From Mesostigma viride (lineage: Eukaryota > Streptophyta > Mesostigmatophyceae > Mesostigmatales > Mesostigmataceae): a DNA stretch of 64,000 nt. The stretch lies in the NCBI GenBank assembly GCA_009746045.1, contig RPFO01000127.1:1291538-1355537 (forward strand), read 5' to 3'. This document shows, one piece after another, positions 35,629 to 47,908 of the stretch. A model generated the notes under the pieces. That model was not told where the DNA came from and did not search any database. It saw nothing but the letters and a program-made list of their open reading frames with translations. Each line of letters opens with the position of its first letter. Position 1 is the first letter of the stretch. The position numbers and the translations under genes were made by a program.

Positions 35629-38600
35629 TTATGGCCTGGCCTTTGATGCCGATAGTGCGTAGATATCAGACATTTGGCAGCGGGCAATGGTGCAATGGTT
35701 TAGGATACCCAGGCGGCCCAAGAACGCAACCACCTTGCTTTCCGCATCAAAAGAATGGACTGGGTGGCCTGACGACCGGCTGCTCAGCTTCGTATAGTAC
35801 TGGTATGGCAGCCCATTCTCTTCATTCTCGCCGAAACCAAACACGGACACTCGCTGGCATAGGTTGATCAGCCTGCAGATTGTGACGGCAGCCATTGTCA
35901 AAATCGTCGAAGAATGGACGGTACCAGCATGGCAAGGTCAGTGGTACAAGACCCAAAGGGATGATCAATGCAAGAAGAAGCATCACACAAAGAAACGCGC
36001 AAATGATCATGTCGCCTGAGATCTGCCTGCAAACGGCTTCCCTGCATCCTTCTTCTGACACATCACCCAAGCATTGCAAGAACGGCCTGGGATAAACTGT
36101 GCCTACAATAGTTAAATCACAAGAAAAGCATAGCAACTCTGCTGAAGGCAACTAATCAATCTATTTGCGCAACAACTATAAACCGGCCGCCCTGCAATTC
36201 ATAACCCCAGAAAAAAGCAAAAGCCGGGGTGGAATAGACAAAGAACATTGCATACCCGAATACGGCGACCATCCCCGAGGTGGGTGCGTCCCCTCCCTTG
36301 AAGTCGCCCCCCCCCGCCGCCTTGACACACTCTCGGAAATGCACCACCATGTTCTGCGCGTGCGATACGACCGCGCGGTTCAGCACGAGGATGCGCACGC
36401 CCGCCTCCCGCTGCATGCGCGCGTACAGAGCCAGCGCCTCCCTGTCAGGTGGGGAACACGAGCAAACGGATGTTTATACGCACAAACAAAAACTGTTATT
36501 TATATCCTGGGAGCAATTACAGCAGAGACACAAACAGCTTGCTCGTGAGGAAAAGAGGCTGATAGAGAGCTGTAGCTTGACAGTACAGATTTACCATGCT
36601 GTTTCCTTTTGACCTTGCCGTGTGCTTTACCAGGCGACGACATTGTCTCGTGTTTAGAGATCGATACCTCACTCCATCCCAGCTAATGCTCCACGGCCCT
36701 TGTTCAAACAGTGCCCGCGGTTATTTGCAACAGGAAAGCAACACCCACCTGACAGTATCGGCCCCCGTTCGCGACGACACAAAGGTGACACCTGGCTCGA
36801 CCGGGTAGAGCGGCCGCTCCGGCTTCATCCGGCCGTAGCTGTTGTTGTCCCGGACAAGAAGCAGACAAGGAGGAGCAAGGACAGCACGTGCGGCCGTATA
36901 GAAAAGCAAAAAGAATCTCTACAGTGTGCTAATCAATGGCCAGCATGCTCGATAGAGGTGCGAAGTCGGCGGCCAGGGTTGTCGCAGGCTGTGCATCCAC
37001 TGTGACATGTGTGTGCCGTGTGCCGTGTGCCGTGTGCCGTGTGCCGTGTGCCGTGTGCCGTGTGCCGTGTGCCGTGTGCCGTGTATGTTTTTCTGGGTGC
37101 GTGCGAGGGTGGGGCTGCGGTCAGGCAGGTGACCTGGGCTGAGGGGATGACATGGTGAACCAGTGACAACAAAGGGTAAGCCAAAAACAAAGGCCAAAAC
37201 AGATGATTAAGGGTAAAAGGCGAAAACTAAAAGCGCTCCAATGGTCCGTAAGATGTTGAGAGAGAATTATTGCAAGGATGCATGCATCTTCGTTGCATGG
37301 TTTTGTGTAGCCATAATGTGGCTGGCGTCGGCTACCCATTCGCCTCAACATAGCATGCGCACTAGCCACTCACCGCCGCAACACACGGGCAAACCTAGCT
37401 GGCCACTCACCGCAACAATGCATGGGCATCCTGGCTGGCCACTGACCGCCGCAATGCATGGGCATCTGAGCTGGCCACTCACCGCCGTGACCACATGTGG
37501 TTGAGAAGCCGCATCGTCGTCTTGGTCCCCACGTGCTGCTCGTAACCTCTGGTGGGCGCCTGGTTTATGCGCACCACCATGTCGTGTGCGTCGATCATCG
37601 GCCCCAACTTGGCCCCCAGTAGCCCCCCGCTGTTGCCCACCACCGCGCACGTGCCCCAGGTATAGGGCGCGAACGCAGCGTCGGCGCTCTCTGGCAGGAT
37701 GGAGGAGAGGGCGGCGACGGGCGTGCGCTTGAGGTTGGGCATCTGGCGGTGAAGAAATAAGTTGCGGGGGCTGCGGCGGGAGTTTTTTTTTTTTTGGGGG
37801 GGGGGGGGGGGGCAGTGGAGGTTTGGGAACGGCGGAGGTCATAACGCGGGGTTGACAGGAGTGCGTGAGAGAGAAAGCGCTTTAACAGAGGTGGGGGAGG
37901 GCAATGAGAGAGCAGAGGGGAGGGTGGAAGGGGAAGAGTGTTGATCAGCACGACAAGGGAATGGGGGCGAGGAAAATGTGGGAAACTAGGGGGGGGAGGA
38001 ATGAGGGATGGAGCAGGCAACAGAAGTAGAACGTTTAGAGGCAGAAGCAGGCCCGCGGTTATGCAGTTGTGTTGGCAAGGAAGAGGGTGAAACCACCAGA
38101 TGGCATACTACACAAGCATGAGCGGAGGTGAGGAGTCCAGTGCACCACGGGCGGGCTAGGCTTCGCGAGGGCTACCCCTTGATAAAGGGGTAGGCATTTC
38201 CTACTAGTCCTACGATAGGCAAGAGTACAGGCAGAGACTTTGGCGAGCAAATCCTTATCTCGATTCAATGAAGGCGTGAAGATGGTGGGGTGACGATGTC
38301 AAGTGGCAGAGGGTGGGGTGACAATGTCAAGTGGCAACTGGGAAAACAATGGTGGCATGACTACGTGGCATTAGGGCACCAGAGGCATAGTTCTGACCAC
38401 CATTTCTTGTCCTCCACGTCTGCGCTGTTCATGGAATGACCGGTCCCCTCCCCCTCCCCCTCCCCCTTCTGCCTCCCCAAGCACCAAAAGTTGCCTATCC
38501 ACCATCCAGACAGGCCTTGCCCCTAATCCACACAGCACACCACAACATCAACGAGCCACACATGCCAATCGTGCACGCCAGCCAGCGACCCGGCCACCCC

Positions 38601-40000
38601 CACATCATGCCGCACACGAGAAGGGCCGAGGCCACCTGTCGCATGCAGCTCCCCGCTGCTTGCTCTCGCCCCCACCCCCACCCACCCACTTCCCACGTAT
38701 CTATGCACAGCTCATGCCCATGCCACACAAAATCCAGACAGACGTCGGGACCAGAACCACAGGCAGGCGCGCAGACAGCCACGGCCACTCCAGCGCATGC
38801 TCACTTGAAGCCCTTTGGGTAGGTGATGGGGAACCCCTCCGGAAGCGCCCTCATCTTATCCGGGTGCGCCCGCTTGCATACTTCCAGCAGCCGCCCCAGC
38901 CCGGCCTTGAGCTTCTTCTGCTTGCCGCCCACCAGCCGCTGCGTCGGGTCCTCCCAGCCGGCCTTGCCACCAGGCATCTTGCGCACGGTCAGCGTCATGC
39001 TAGACAGCACCACAAAGCTGCCGTCGGGTTGGCCGACGCAACCGGGGGGGAGCTGGAAGACAACACCCTTGAAGAGCTTTGCATCGTGCTCGTCGCTGGC
39101 ATAAGAGTTGCGCGGGGGCGGGGTGGATGCAAGGGACCCGGTGGAGGGTGCGGACGCGGGCGGCGCCGTGACGGCAACAGATCCTTGCACCAGGAACGAG
39201 CGCTTGTCGGGCAGCAGCTGGGCGCCCGCAGGGAGCTGGACGACCACGGTGCTCCCCGTGGACGGCCGCAGGGTGGAGCCCTTGGGGAGGATGATGGGCT
39301 CGGGGTTGTCATGCAGGTAGATGCGCACCGCCTGCATGACCTCGCTCCGCTTGCTGCTGCCCACCGCATCCGTAGGGTTTGTTGCTGCTGGCGTCTGCAC
39401 GTTGAGGGTTTCGGCTGGGTTGCCGATATTGCTAGCCTGGCTTGATGCGCCAGCAGCGTTGCCAACGGTAAATAGCTGTCCGTCGGGCTCGTCGGGCTCT
39501 TCTTCCGGCTCTTCCTCCTCGTCGTCATCGGGCGTGTCGTCGCTGGCGTCATCGCTCTCTTCTCGTGTAACCTGCGCCTCGGGCTCGCCTACATCGTCCT
39601 GGATGATGACGGCGGCATTCTGCTGGTCAGAACTACCAGCATTGTCAGCAATTGCCGCCCCCAATGCCTCGCGGATTGTATTGTCAGCTACGTAAGCGCT
39701 ACCTCCGACTAGGAAATCCTGCACGCCCACCTCTGGTTGTGTCAAAAAAATGCCCTGGTTTACAAGACTGTATGATCCTAACGCCCGCGGTGTGCCCGTC
39801 TCGGTTACGGCAGCATTGCTCTGCCAAGCTCCGCCGGCTTCGTTTTCTGCTCTGCTATCTGGAGGAGGGAACTGGCTGGAAATGAGCCCACGATATATAA
39901 TACTAAGTACCAGTGTAATGACTAGAAATGGAGTAAGCGAGCATGACTGTCGCTGATTAGCCCGCTTTGCCCTATTCGAAACATGCGTCAATTTAAACAT
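35629..40000 (-). CDS. GT29 sialyltransferase-like type II membrane protein
   Basis: Exons on the minus strand: 40000-38806, 37742-37483, 36838-36749, 36441-36256, 35872-35629. Exon 1 starts MFKLTHVSN, with one membrane segment (LTPFLVITLVLSIIY, about residues 23-37), then an acidic stalk (DDDEEEEPEEEPDEPD) and a beta-rich region. Exon 2 carries sialylmotif L (CAVVGNSGGLLG, IDAHDMVVRINQAP, VGTKTTMRLLN). Exons 4 and 5 join to motif S (APTSGMVAVFGG, then LINLCQRVSVFGFG), followed by YQYYTK (motif III) and HSFDAE, which fits H-x4-E. All key GT29 motifs are present, so it should be an active Golgi glycosyltransferase using a nucleotide-activated sugar; the sugar cannot be told. Phases agree at the last three junctions. 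The exon 1-2 junction does not fit in phase, so a small exon may be missed near 38.8-37.7 kb. Confidence 0.87.
37013..37085 (-). repeat. (CCGTGTG)n minisatellite in a GT29 intron
   Basis: About ten near-perfect 7-bp units (TGTGCCG) lie between GT29 exons 3 and 2. The frames across it are artefacts. Confidence 0.9.
37360..37490 (-). repeat. Tandem copies of a 5' splice-site segment
   Basis: Units of about 40 bp each contain GCGGTGAGTGGC when read on the minus strand. The one at 37476-37487 is the donor of GT29 exon 2. Further copies lie downstream in the intron near 37440-37455, 37405-37420 and 37362-37377; one has GTCAGT instead of GTGAGT. Confidence 0.75.
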
Positions 40001-41468
40001 TTTCGTCTACCTCTTTGTGTTTCACGAAGTGTCTCTCTCGACAGCACATTTGGTCATAGTCAATGCGCATTTAGGATAAACTTATTTGCAGACAATTGCT
40101 CGTAACTTTTGCAAAGTAACAAGACTTGACTTTGTCCTTATAATTCGGTCCATTGCTTGGCATTAGCTGCGCACGGAGCAGCAGAACCTTGGCGTTGCAT
40201 GAAGAATTGGTGGTTCGTGAATCGTGACTCCATAGCTGAGCCTTAACAATGGTGACAAGCGCCAGAAAGTCCAAAGTTGTGTCAGTCAGGTTGGTGAAAG
40301 GATGTTAGTAGAAAATTCGTTGAGATTCTTTATTATGTCCTGTAGTATCGGGCAATAGTAGTGCCATTAATGAGGGAGGAAGTGGAACATGGAATATGCC
40401 AGGAATCCAGTAACGAACTTGTTATGAACTTTGATTGGCATTGGATAATAAATATACCCATTTCCCCGAAAAAAAATAATTTTGAGAGGCACCTACAATG
40501 CAGGAGATGAGAGATCTCAGCTTCGCGCACGTTTTAGATACCGCACCACGTTTTAGATACCCCAGCAGTCGCGTGAAAGTCGTTTGAGTGCGTCCACGAA
40601 TCCGCAGCTAACTGAATCTACCAAGTGGCATGTCCTCATCGGATAGGTGGTCATGAATACAACAGAGGCATAGAATCCACCTGGCGCACTCCCCTTCCAG
40701 CCTCCAGGCCGTTTCGCGAGCTGACATCGCTACGGGCAAGCGGCCTAGCTGGACATCTCTGGACACACCTTTGTGAGCGAAGCAGAACTCGAGGCGCAGG
40801 GGTGGCATGCAACGGGGACATCGACGTACCAGGCCGCGGTCAGCGGTTGCGACGCACGCGTGTTCCCAGGCAACATTTTCTCGATAACAGTGCGAAATTG
40901 GTGAGCGTAGATACCAGTTGCAGTTGACTAGTGCCTGGCCTCGGGAATTATTGGCCAACTCCATCGATCGGAGGTGCTGCTGGCCACTGACTGGTTTTGG
41001 GTTCGGCAGAGCATGTCTGGAAAATCCTTCATCTGTGGAGGGACTCCGCGAAGCGACCCCCTCTTCGTCTAATGGCAGTGAAATTGTTCAATACAGACTT
41101 TTAGCTATAAGTGGCAACGCGTCTCTTGACATAGACTGCCTGGAAGCCTGGTATTTGCTAGTATGGCTACGAATCGGCCTGCACCCAATTCTCAAGTACG
41201 TACTGTGTCGTGAATGCTTTTTCTCCTCGCGGTACATCCTGTTGTGCCCACGGGATAAGGCACACCCATGAATATAGCTTTCCTATTGCAAAGATTAGAG
41301 TCATGCTGCCGGCGTCCAGTGGTCCTTCTATCTTGGAGTTCTCGCTGTGGATGACGAAGGCAGCTGTGAAGTCAAAATTTCTTCGTTTGTCCATCCCTTG
41401 ACGGAAAGTAGGCGTCCCGCTCACGTCAGGCAAAGCCCGTGTTCCAATCAAATTGCTTGTCACTGCAG
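40001..41468. other. Region between two divergent genes, probable promoters
   Basis: It holds the 5' side of the minus GT29 gene and of the plus UBE2W gene. The first exon and ATG of the latter must be here but were not identified. No mobile element was recognised. Confidence 0.4.
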
Positions 41469-44400
41469 GGCCTTGGCAGGATAGCGTCCGGGAGGTTGCA
41501 AAAGGAGCTGAAGGAGTGGCAGACTTCGCCGCCCGATGGCTTCAGTAGACAAGAGAGTGACAATTTGCAAAGGTGCGAGAGCAATTGCAGGACGCGATGC
41601 ACGGCTTACTATAGCCTAGGGAAGCTGCAATTTTTGGCCATTTGGAGGCTGCAAGGAGGCTGTAAGAAGTCATACGATGTATGTACATACTATGTATCCC
41701 GATGTGTATGAAGATATCTAGTTTTTCTTTCTCTTGTCTCCCAGGCACCGTAGCGATGGCAGTCACGGTTGCCTGTTGCTGTGTTGGGCTCATGCGGCAT
41801 GTATATACCAGGATGGTGAAATCCAGGACTGCCCACACGGCTCGCTTGTGAATCTGGGGTAGCCCAGTAGGTCAGCTATCTTGGGGCTGAACGGGTGTGC
41901 ATCGCTGGGAGTGACTTGGACCGTTGGGAGGATTGCCGGGGGTGCTGTGACGCCCAGGTACACGGGTTTGATGTCGAGGCTGACAGCATTAGCAGCACAT
42001 CATGCTGAAAGCTTTCACAAACTGTGTTTAATTGCGTGTCTCTCCTGCCAGGGGGTGCCCCCATTAAAACAATAAAATTCCATGTCAGGTCATGTACGTT
42101 TACAAACCCGTGCTGGATGTTGCCAGCCATTCGCTCGATATGCACCACTCTTATGCCGCCATGGGCAAGCATGTCTTGGCTGCAAGGTCTGTATTCTGTG
42201 GCATCCAGCCGGCTTGACATGCCCTTGCCTTGGCGGTGATGAAGCATAGTTTTGAGGTACCATGCTACTAGCACTTGAACAAAGAACTGCACCTCTGATT
42301 ACGCGCTGCTTATGCACCCTGCGCGGTGTACATTCTGCGCTATTATGATCACCCTGCAGTTGGGTGATCACGATGCAAGGGGCGCCAGGCACGCTGTACG
42401 CGGGGGAGCGTTTCCGGTTGCAGATCAACTTCCCCTCCGACTACCCCATGGAGTCGCCCGAGGTAATGGCTTAGTTACTGTACTCTAGCTGATGAAGCCG
42501 CTTGAGGTATTGGCTTATTTCCTTTAGTGGCGCTATAACTAGAGTATAGGTGTGCCCATGGTTGTACGCAATACTCTGTTAGGGGTTTGCATGTGTGTGT
42601 TTGCATGTGTGTGTTTGTATGTGTGTGTTTGTATGTGTTGTGTGTGTGTTTGTATGTGTTGTTTGCGTGTGCGTGTGCGTGTGCGTGTGCGTGTGCGTGT
42701 GCGTGTGCGTGTGCGTGTGCGTGTGCGTGTGCGTGTGCGTGTGCGTGTGCGTGTGCGTGTGCGTGTGCGTGTGCGTGTGCGTGTGCGTGTGCGTGTGCGT
42801 GTGCGTGTGCGTGTGCGTGTGCGTGTGCGTGTGCGTGTGCGTGTGCGTGTGCGTGTGCGTGTGCGTGTGCGTGTGCGTGTGCGTGTGCGTGTGCGTGTGC
42901 GTGTGCGTGTGCGTGTGCGTGTGCGTGTGCGTGTGCGTGTGCGTGTGTGTGTGCGTGTGCGTGTGCCTGTGCGTGTCTGTGTCTCTGTGTGTGTATTTGT
43001 GTTAATGCCGTCCCTGCAGTTGCGTCGCATTCAAACCGACAAACCTGGCGGCTTGCAGTTCCCCTCTTCTCCCGCTCTGTCCTTCTCTGCTGTTCTGCAA
43101 CGGTGATCAGCCAGGGGCCGGCGTGGGACTTGAAGCCATAAATAGCCCTGCATGGAAGACGACGAGGCCCTGGCATGAATGAGATGAGGGCGGGGGGAAG
43201 ACTGAGAGGGGGGGGGGGGGGTAGTTGGCTGCCATGCCCAGGGCAGTGAATGACCGAGTGATTGCATGCATGCACATGGCACTTGGCAGGGGCCCTTTGG
43301 GCCCCCGTGTTCGTAGGGATATCCCTTTCCAGTCTTATCCCCGCCGCCAGTTCTTTTTGTGGCAGCTCTCCCTTTCCTTTTGTTTTTCCCTCTCTGACAA
43401 ACCTGTGTGCCATCTCCTATGGCATTGTGCTCGGCCCCCGTGCTGCGTCATGCTTGATCCCGCCATGGGCGCGCAGGTCCAATTTGTGGACGTTCCGATC
43501 CACCCTCACATCTACAGCAACGGCCACATCTGCCTGGGTACGTGCGCGGAGATGCCAGCGCACTGTAATCGTGTGATGCATTGCCCCATGCTGCCCCCCC
43601 CCCTTGGCCCATTGTTGGGAAATACGGAGCAACATTCTTGAGCGCTTTGGTGGGGCATGTATTTGGGCTTGGGTGACACATGCATCCCTTGGGATTCAGC
43701 TTTGTGTGTCTTTATGTAAACACTAGGTGGACCTCACTCACGCGTGTGCCTTGTATTTGTGCCTGGTGACGTTGCGAGCAGATATCCTGTACAGCGGCTG
43801 GTCTCCCGCCCTCACCGTGTCGTCGGTCTGCATTAGCCTCCTCTCCATGCTGTCGAGCTGCACAGAGAAGGTGAGCCGCGTCCCTCGTCCGCATGAGCCT
43901 GCCTCCTCTACTACGGTGGGCAGCCTAACTATGTGCAGGGTTCCTCGTAGGTAATCTACAAAGCGGGCCCCGCGGCCTTCTTGTGCTCGATGTGCTGCAC
44001 AGAGAAGAAGGCATGCCTCATGTTGGCACAGGCCATGAGTAGACATAACTAACCATGCACCGAGCATGCCTTTCGGCGATTGTCTGAGCGCCACCACACG
44101 CGGCATGCATGGATGCTTGTAGTGCGGTCATGAAATGTAAAGGGTTTGGGGGTTCGGGTCTTCGGGACGTGGGTGCCGCTGTGTGGTAGTGCGCATTAAA
44201 ATTGTGTGGTTGCGGAGCGGTAGTCCCACCCCCCCGGTGTGCTGTTTCTGCTTCAGTGTGCCGCAGTCAGCGTCGTCTTTCTTTGCATGTGCGCATGCTG
44301 GTCTCATGGACATAGTGGCAATTTCATACCTCTCACGTTGCCTCGCCCCTTTCCCTGTTTGGCCGCTCTCATGCCCGCCGTGCGCTCTAAACCTGAAAAC

Positions 44401-45556
44401 GGAATTCCTCATCCCTCAACCCTCCGCACAATTGCTACTACCTCAACCCTGCGCATAACATACTTCTAATCCTTCAACCCTGCGCAGGTCGCGCCACCCG
44501 ACAACGACCGCTATGTGAAGAACTGTGCGGGGAGGTCTGCCAAGGAAACGCGGTGGGTTATGTAATTTAAGTCATAATACTAGAAGCATGTTTGCCATAT
44601 CCGTGGTAGTGTACAGACATTGAGAACTAAAGGCCAAAGACTGTGAAGTCAGCAACCGTAATCGGGGAAAAATCGGCAGCATTAGTGGAGTGGCATATTT
44701 GTAGTATATACTGGGGGAGGATGTACGGTTTCACATAGTACAGAAGTGTATATGTAGCACTTCAGTACTAATACTATCAGTATATATTGTAGCCTGTCTT
44801 TGTATTTGTGGTCCCTCATGCTCTTGGCTTCCGTCTTCACCCATGTCTTCCAAGCCATGCCACTCTTGTCGCCCTAATTTGTGGCTAATGGCTGACAGAT
44901 GAATATAGGGCACCTGGATGTACTGTCGGTATGCCTTTGGTAACTCGGTCATCAGCTGGGCTTGTCTTGGGTCCCATGCCTAGTCCTTTCTCTTGTCAAG
45001 GTCGCCCATTGTGGGGTTTGTCTTGGGGTTCCCTCGAGCATGGGTGGTGCAGAGAATGGCGGTTTGGGGACGACTCCGCCATGGTTTGCGCCAGGTTGTG
45101 CACATGTGGACAAGAGCCATGGCCACATGTGTACACAGTGGCAGCCTTGTAGAGTTGGGGGATGGCATGGCTGGCCTCGCAATGACCTCCTTGTCCATAT
45201 CCTGTTACAGGGTTATATAGGGTTGCATAGGGTCGTGTAGGATTGTATAGGGCTGGATAGGGTTGTATAGGGTCGCATAGGGTTGGATAGGGTTGGATAG
45301 GGTTGGATAGGGTTGGATAGGGTTGGATAGGGTTGGATAGGGTTGGATAGGGTTGGATAGGGTTGGATAGGGTTGGATAGGGTCGTATAGGGTTGGGTAC
45401 GGTCTAGCCGATCTACTCGAGATCCGCCTTTGTAGTTTGGGATAGACTATCGGGGCGTCTAAATCCATGGCACATCTATGTTGTTCGGGATGCTCCCCCC
45501 CCCCTGCATTTACCCCCTGCATGCGCAGGTGGTGGTTCCACGATGACAAGGTGTAA
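41469..45556 (+). CDS. UBE2W: Ubiquitin-conjugating enzyme E2, UBE2W family
   Basis: Exons: 41469-41572, 42360-42462, 43477-43537, 43782-43870, 44488-44552, 45529-45556 (stop TAA). All phases match. The product runs RLQKELKEWQTSPPDGFS, LQSWVITMQGAPGTLYAGERF, FPSDYPMESPEVQFV, then the active-site block HPHIYSNGHICLDIL with the catalytic Cys. It continues GWSPALTVSSVCISLLSMLSS, PPDNDRYVKNC and ends WWFHDDKV. The PHIYSNGHICLDIL active-site block and the WW-FHDD end are marks of UBE2W (plant UBC15-18 group). That family attaches ubiquitin to protein N-termini. The start codon lies in an upstream exon not found. Introns carry a large GTGTGC array and a GGATAGGGTT array. Confidence 0.93.
42664..42985 (+). 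repeat. (GTGTGC)n hexanucleotide array in the UBE2W intron
   Basis: About 48 near-perfect units. They produce long His-Ala, Arg-Thr, Val-Arg and Cys-Val frames on both strands. None is a gene, because the array sits between exons 42360-42462 and 43477-43537. Confidence 0.95.
45195..45400 (+). repeat. Decamer array (GGATAGGGTT)n in the last UBE2W intron
   Basis: The units at 45283-45380 are perfect and the flanks are degenerate. The core TAGGGTT is like plant-type telomere repeats, but the period is 10, so this is a minisatellite and not a telomere. Confidence 0.9.
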
Positions 45557-46589
45557 GACCCGTTGCAGGAGGACATGCATTGGTGCGCCTGCACTTCAAG
45601 AAACGTCAAGAAAGGGGAGGGGGGCCATTGTGGTGTGCCCAGCTTAGAATGTGGCAAACAGTCGTCCTGGTGTGAGAGGATAAAGAATTGGAGGGAAGGG
45701 CTGTCGCTCTTTGCACCTGCACAGGCACATGGCAGTTTGGTTGTTGGGTCTCTTTTGACACCTTGCTTGTTGAAGTCCAGGGCCATGGGTGGCTAGGAAA
45801 CACATCCCATCATTGGGGATTATGGCAGGAAATCAACTGGCAGTTGGAGACACTGGCTGCCATGGAATTCATGTTGAGCGTTCGAGATAGTCAGTGTATC
45901 TAGAAGCTATATTCAGCCCAGGGGATCTATCTGGTGGTTTTTGGAATTGAGCGAAGAAATCCCAGTTTGCATGGTTGAGGAGTTCTGTAAATATAAAATT
46001 AAATATTTCATTTTGCAAGGTATGTTATATAGTTCAAGTCAGGACGTTTTGTGTTACACTATACTCGTGCAAATGTAAACACTCCTGGCCACTATACAGA
46101 ATCACTCTCAATTCCTGCATGCAGGCGCAAGCAACAAACACGGTCCACTAAGGTAAACGCATGGGTTAATTCTTAGCTACACCGCGTCGATCAAAGTCCT
46201 CGCGCTCTGATATATATTGGCGGCCGGCCGGCCAGCCATTCGCACCGGCCGGCCGGCCGCAATACATTATTACTTAGTGAGACAACTATGCCTGGACGCG
46301 CGCATGGCGATACATGTCAATCCATGCATCATAATACACATTCATCATAATCTGAACGACTAATTAATTTTAATAAATTTACACACATGACTGTGCGCGT
46401 CACATGAGCGCGATCGAAGAAGTCCTCGGGGAAATGATGATGGGATGGGGTGGATGGATGGCGCTATCTAGGTCCAACATTTAAATTAAATTAAATTAAA
46501 TTAAATTAAATTATATTATATTATAAATTAAATTAAACTAAATTAAATTATAACATGGTTGTCATTATAATATGGTTGTCTCCTTGATA
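45557..46589. other. Intergenic region with strong hairpin and AT-rich tails
   Basis: No gene was seen. A GGCCGGCCGGCC inverted repeat lies at 46212-46262. A TAATTAATTTTAATAAATTT patch followed by a CACATGAC...GTCACATG pair lies at 46361-46408. A (TTAAA)n run at 46480-46555 ends in ATAACATGG and looks like the tail of a minus-strand retroelement. Confidence 0.5.
46212..46262. repeat. GC-rich inverted repeat (GGCCGGCC)
   Basis: GCGGCCGGCCGGCC and GGCCGGCCGGCCGC are separated by about 13 bases, with TATTG/CAATA-like bases extending the stem. The potential hairpin is very stable. Confidence 0.8.
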
Positions 46590-46729
46590 ACATCTTAAGG
46601 AGACAAACCAGCGCAAGCCAGAAATCGGGAGAATCCGGACCATGGTAGCTCGAGCCAGCCGTTATCTTGTCCGCGTGTTCGAGTCGTTTGAACAGGATGA
46701 TGAATATGAATGGAGATATGGAAATGTGT
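46590..46729 (+). repeat. repA copy 5, left part
   Basis: It starts AAGGAGACAAACCAGCGC and runs to AAATGTGT. The copy resumes at 56305 (AGCCTTGTGCATTG) to about 56337. The LTR retrotransposon splits it. Confidence 0.85.
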
Positions 46730-47514
46730 TGTAACGACTAAAAATGATCATCAACATCATCCACAGTCCAATATGAAAGATCTTTTACCTGGGTTGCTTT
46801 CTTGAGTCGCAGAACTTCAAGTATCCGAGCAACGTTGAGATGGAAATTCCACAGCACGTGATTTAGGGAATCACAACCCCTTGTAGACACAAAGACAAGC
46901 TCGTGTATAGACGACCTCTGTGGAACTGAAGGACGTCTATAGCCAAGGGGCTCTTATGAATGGACAACAAAGACAAGCTTTATTATACCATGGTGAATCA
47001 AAACCAACGTCCCAACAATTAAAATGGCGACCCCACGTCCTTGATATCGACGTGCTTGTCGAACTTGCTCCAACCTTAGCCTGAAGAGAACCAATCAGAA
47101 TCATGGAATTCTATACAAGATCTTCGTATCCATCCTAGTCACACAAAACAGAACAACACCACACACAGCCTGGCAGAATCTTTCCATGAGATCCTAAATC
47201 TGTCGTAAGCACTGAAGTCCCAAAGGAGCATTTAAGACTCAATAGTACCAACTAACAAACTACAACCCCACGTGGATCAGGCCACGACCAATGAGGGCTC
47301 CTATCAGTAGTACCAACCAACAAACTACAACCCTACGTGGATCAGGCCACGACCAATGAGGGTTCCTATCAGTTGGTTGACAAAGTATCAGCTCCAAGTA
47401 CCATCGTCTTAGAAACCTCATAACTTTCTCAATACTGATCCAAAAGTCCTCGAATAAAAGCCAAACATTCACAAAACAAAGGATGTAACAACAAAGTCAT
47501 TTTTGCTTGTTACA
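46730..47514 (-). repeat. LTR (3' LTR of the minus-strand element), 785 bp
   Basis: It differs from the other LTR by one 6-bp insertion (TTAAAA-like, near 47020) and very few substitutions. Inside is a direct duplication of about 65 bp (ACGTGGATCAGGCCACGACC occurs twice, 47271-47350). Confidence 0.93.
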
Positions 47515-47908
47515 TATCTCCCCCTCAAAACTGGACCTCCCAGGTCCAATAGCCAACTCTTGAAGGCAGAGGAACATTGAACAGAAATCCACCATCTCTT
47601 GGGAAAAGCAGATGGGTTTTTTCATCCCTGGAAACAGGGCCTCCTATCTCATAAACATCTAGTCACAGGTCTCTACAGCAGACAAGTCACTACCTTATCT
47701 ACTATAAATCCAGATAAACACATCTCAAAAGACAAGGTCTTCCATTCAGCATCCTGGAACCTGGAACTCTGGACTGGAACATCAGAACTGGACTGGAGCC
47801 CCCCCCCCCATCATCCATCCTGGAATCCCCCCCTCACACCACAATCCAAAGCACCTTCCATGCTCTTCCCCCATCCTTCCCCATCCTCTTCCTTCTCAAC
47901 TCTGTTCT

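Noticed and set aside
37595-38020. Proline-rich frames near 37.6-38.0 kb
   Set aside because: They lie in a pyrimidine-rich GT29 intron; the only real exon nearby is 37742-37483.
42475-43413. Long His-Ala, Arg-Thr, Val-Arg and Cys-Val open frames on both strands
   Set aside because: They are produced by the (GTGTGC)n array in a UBE2W intron. Open in nearly every frame, they have no conserved flanks.
45205-45786. Pro-Tyr-Thr-Leu repeat frame
   Set aside because: It is translation of the GGATAGGGTT array, which lies in the last UBE2W intron and partly overlaps its last exon on the other strand.
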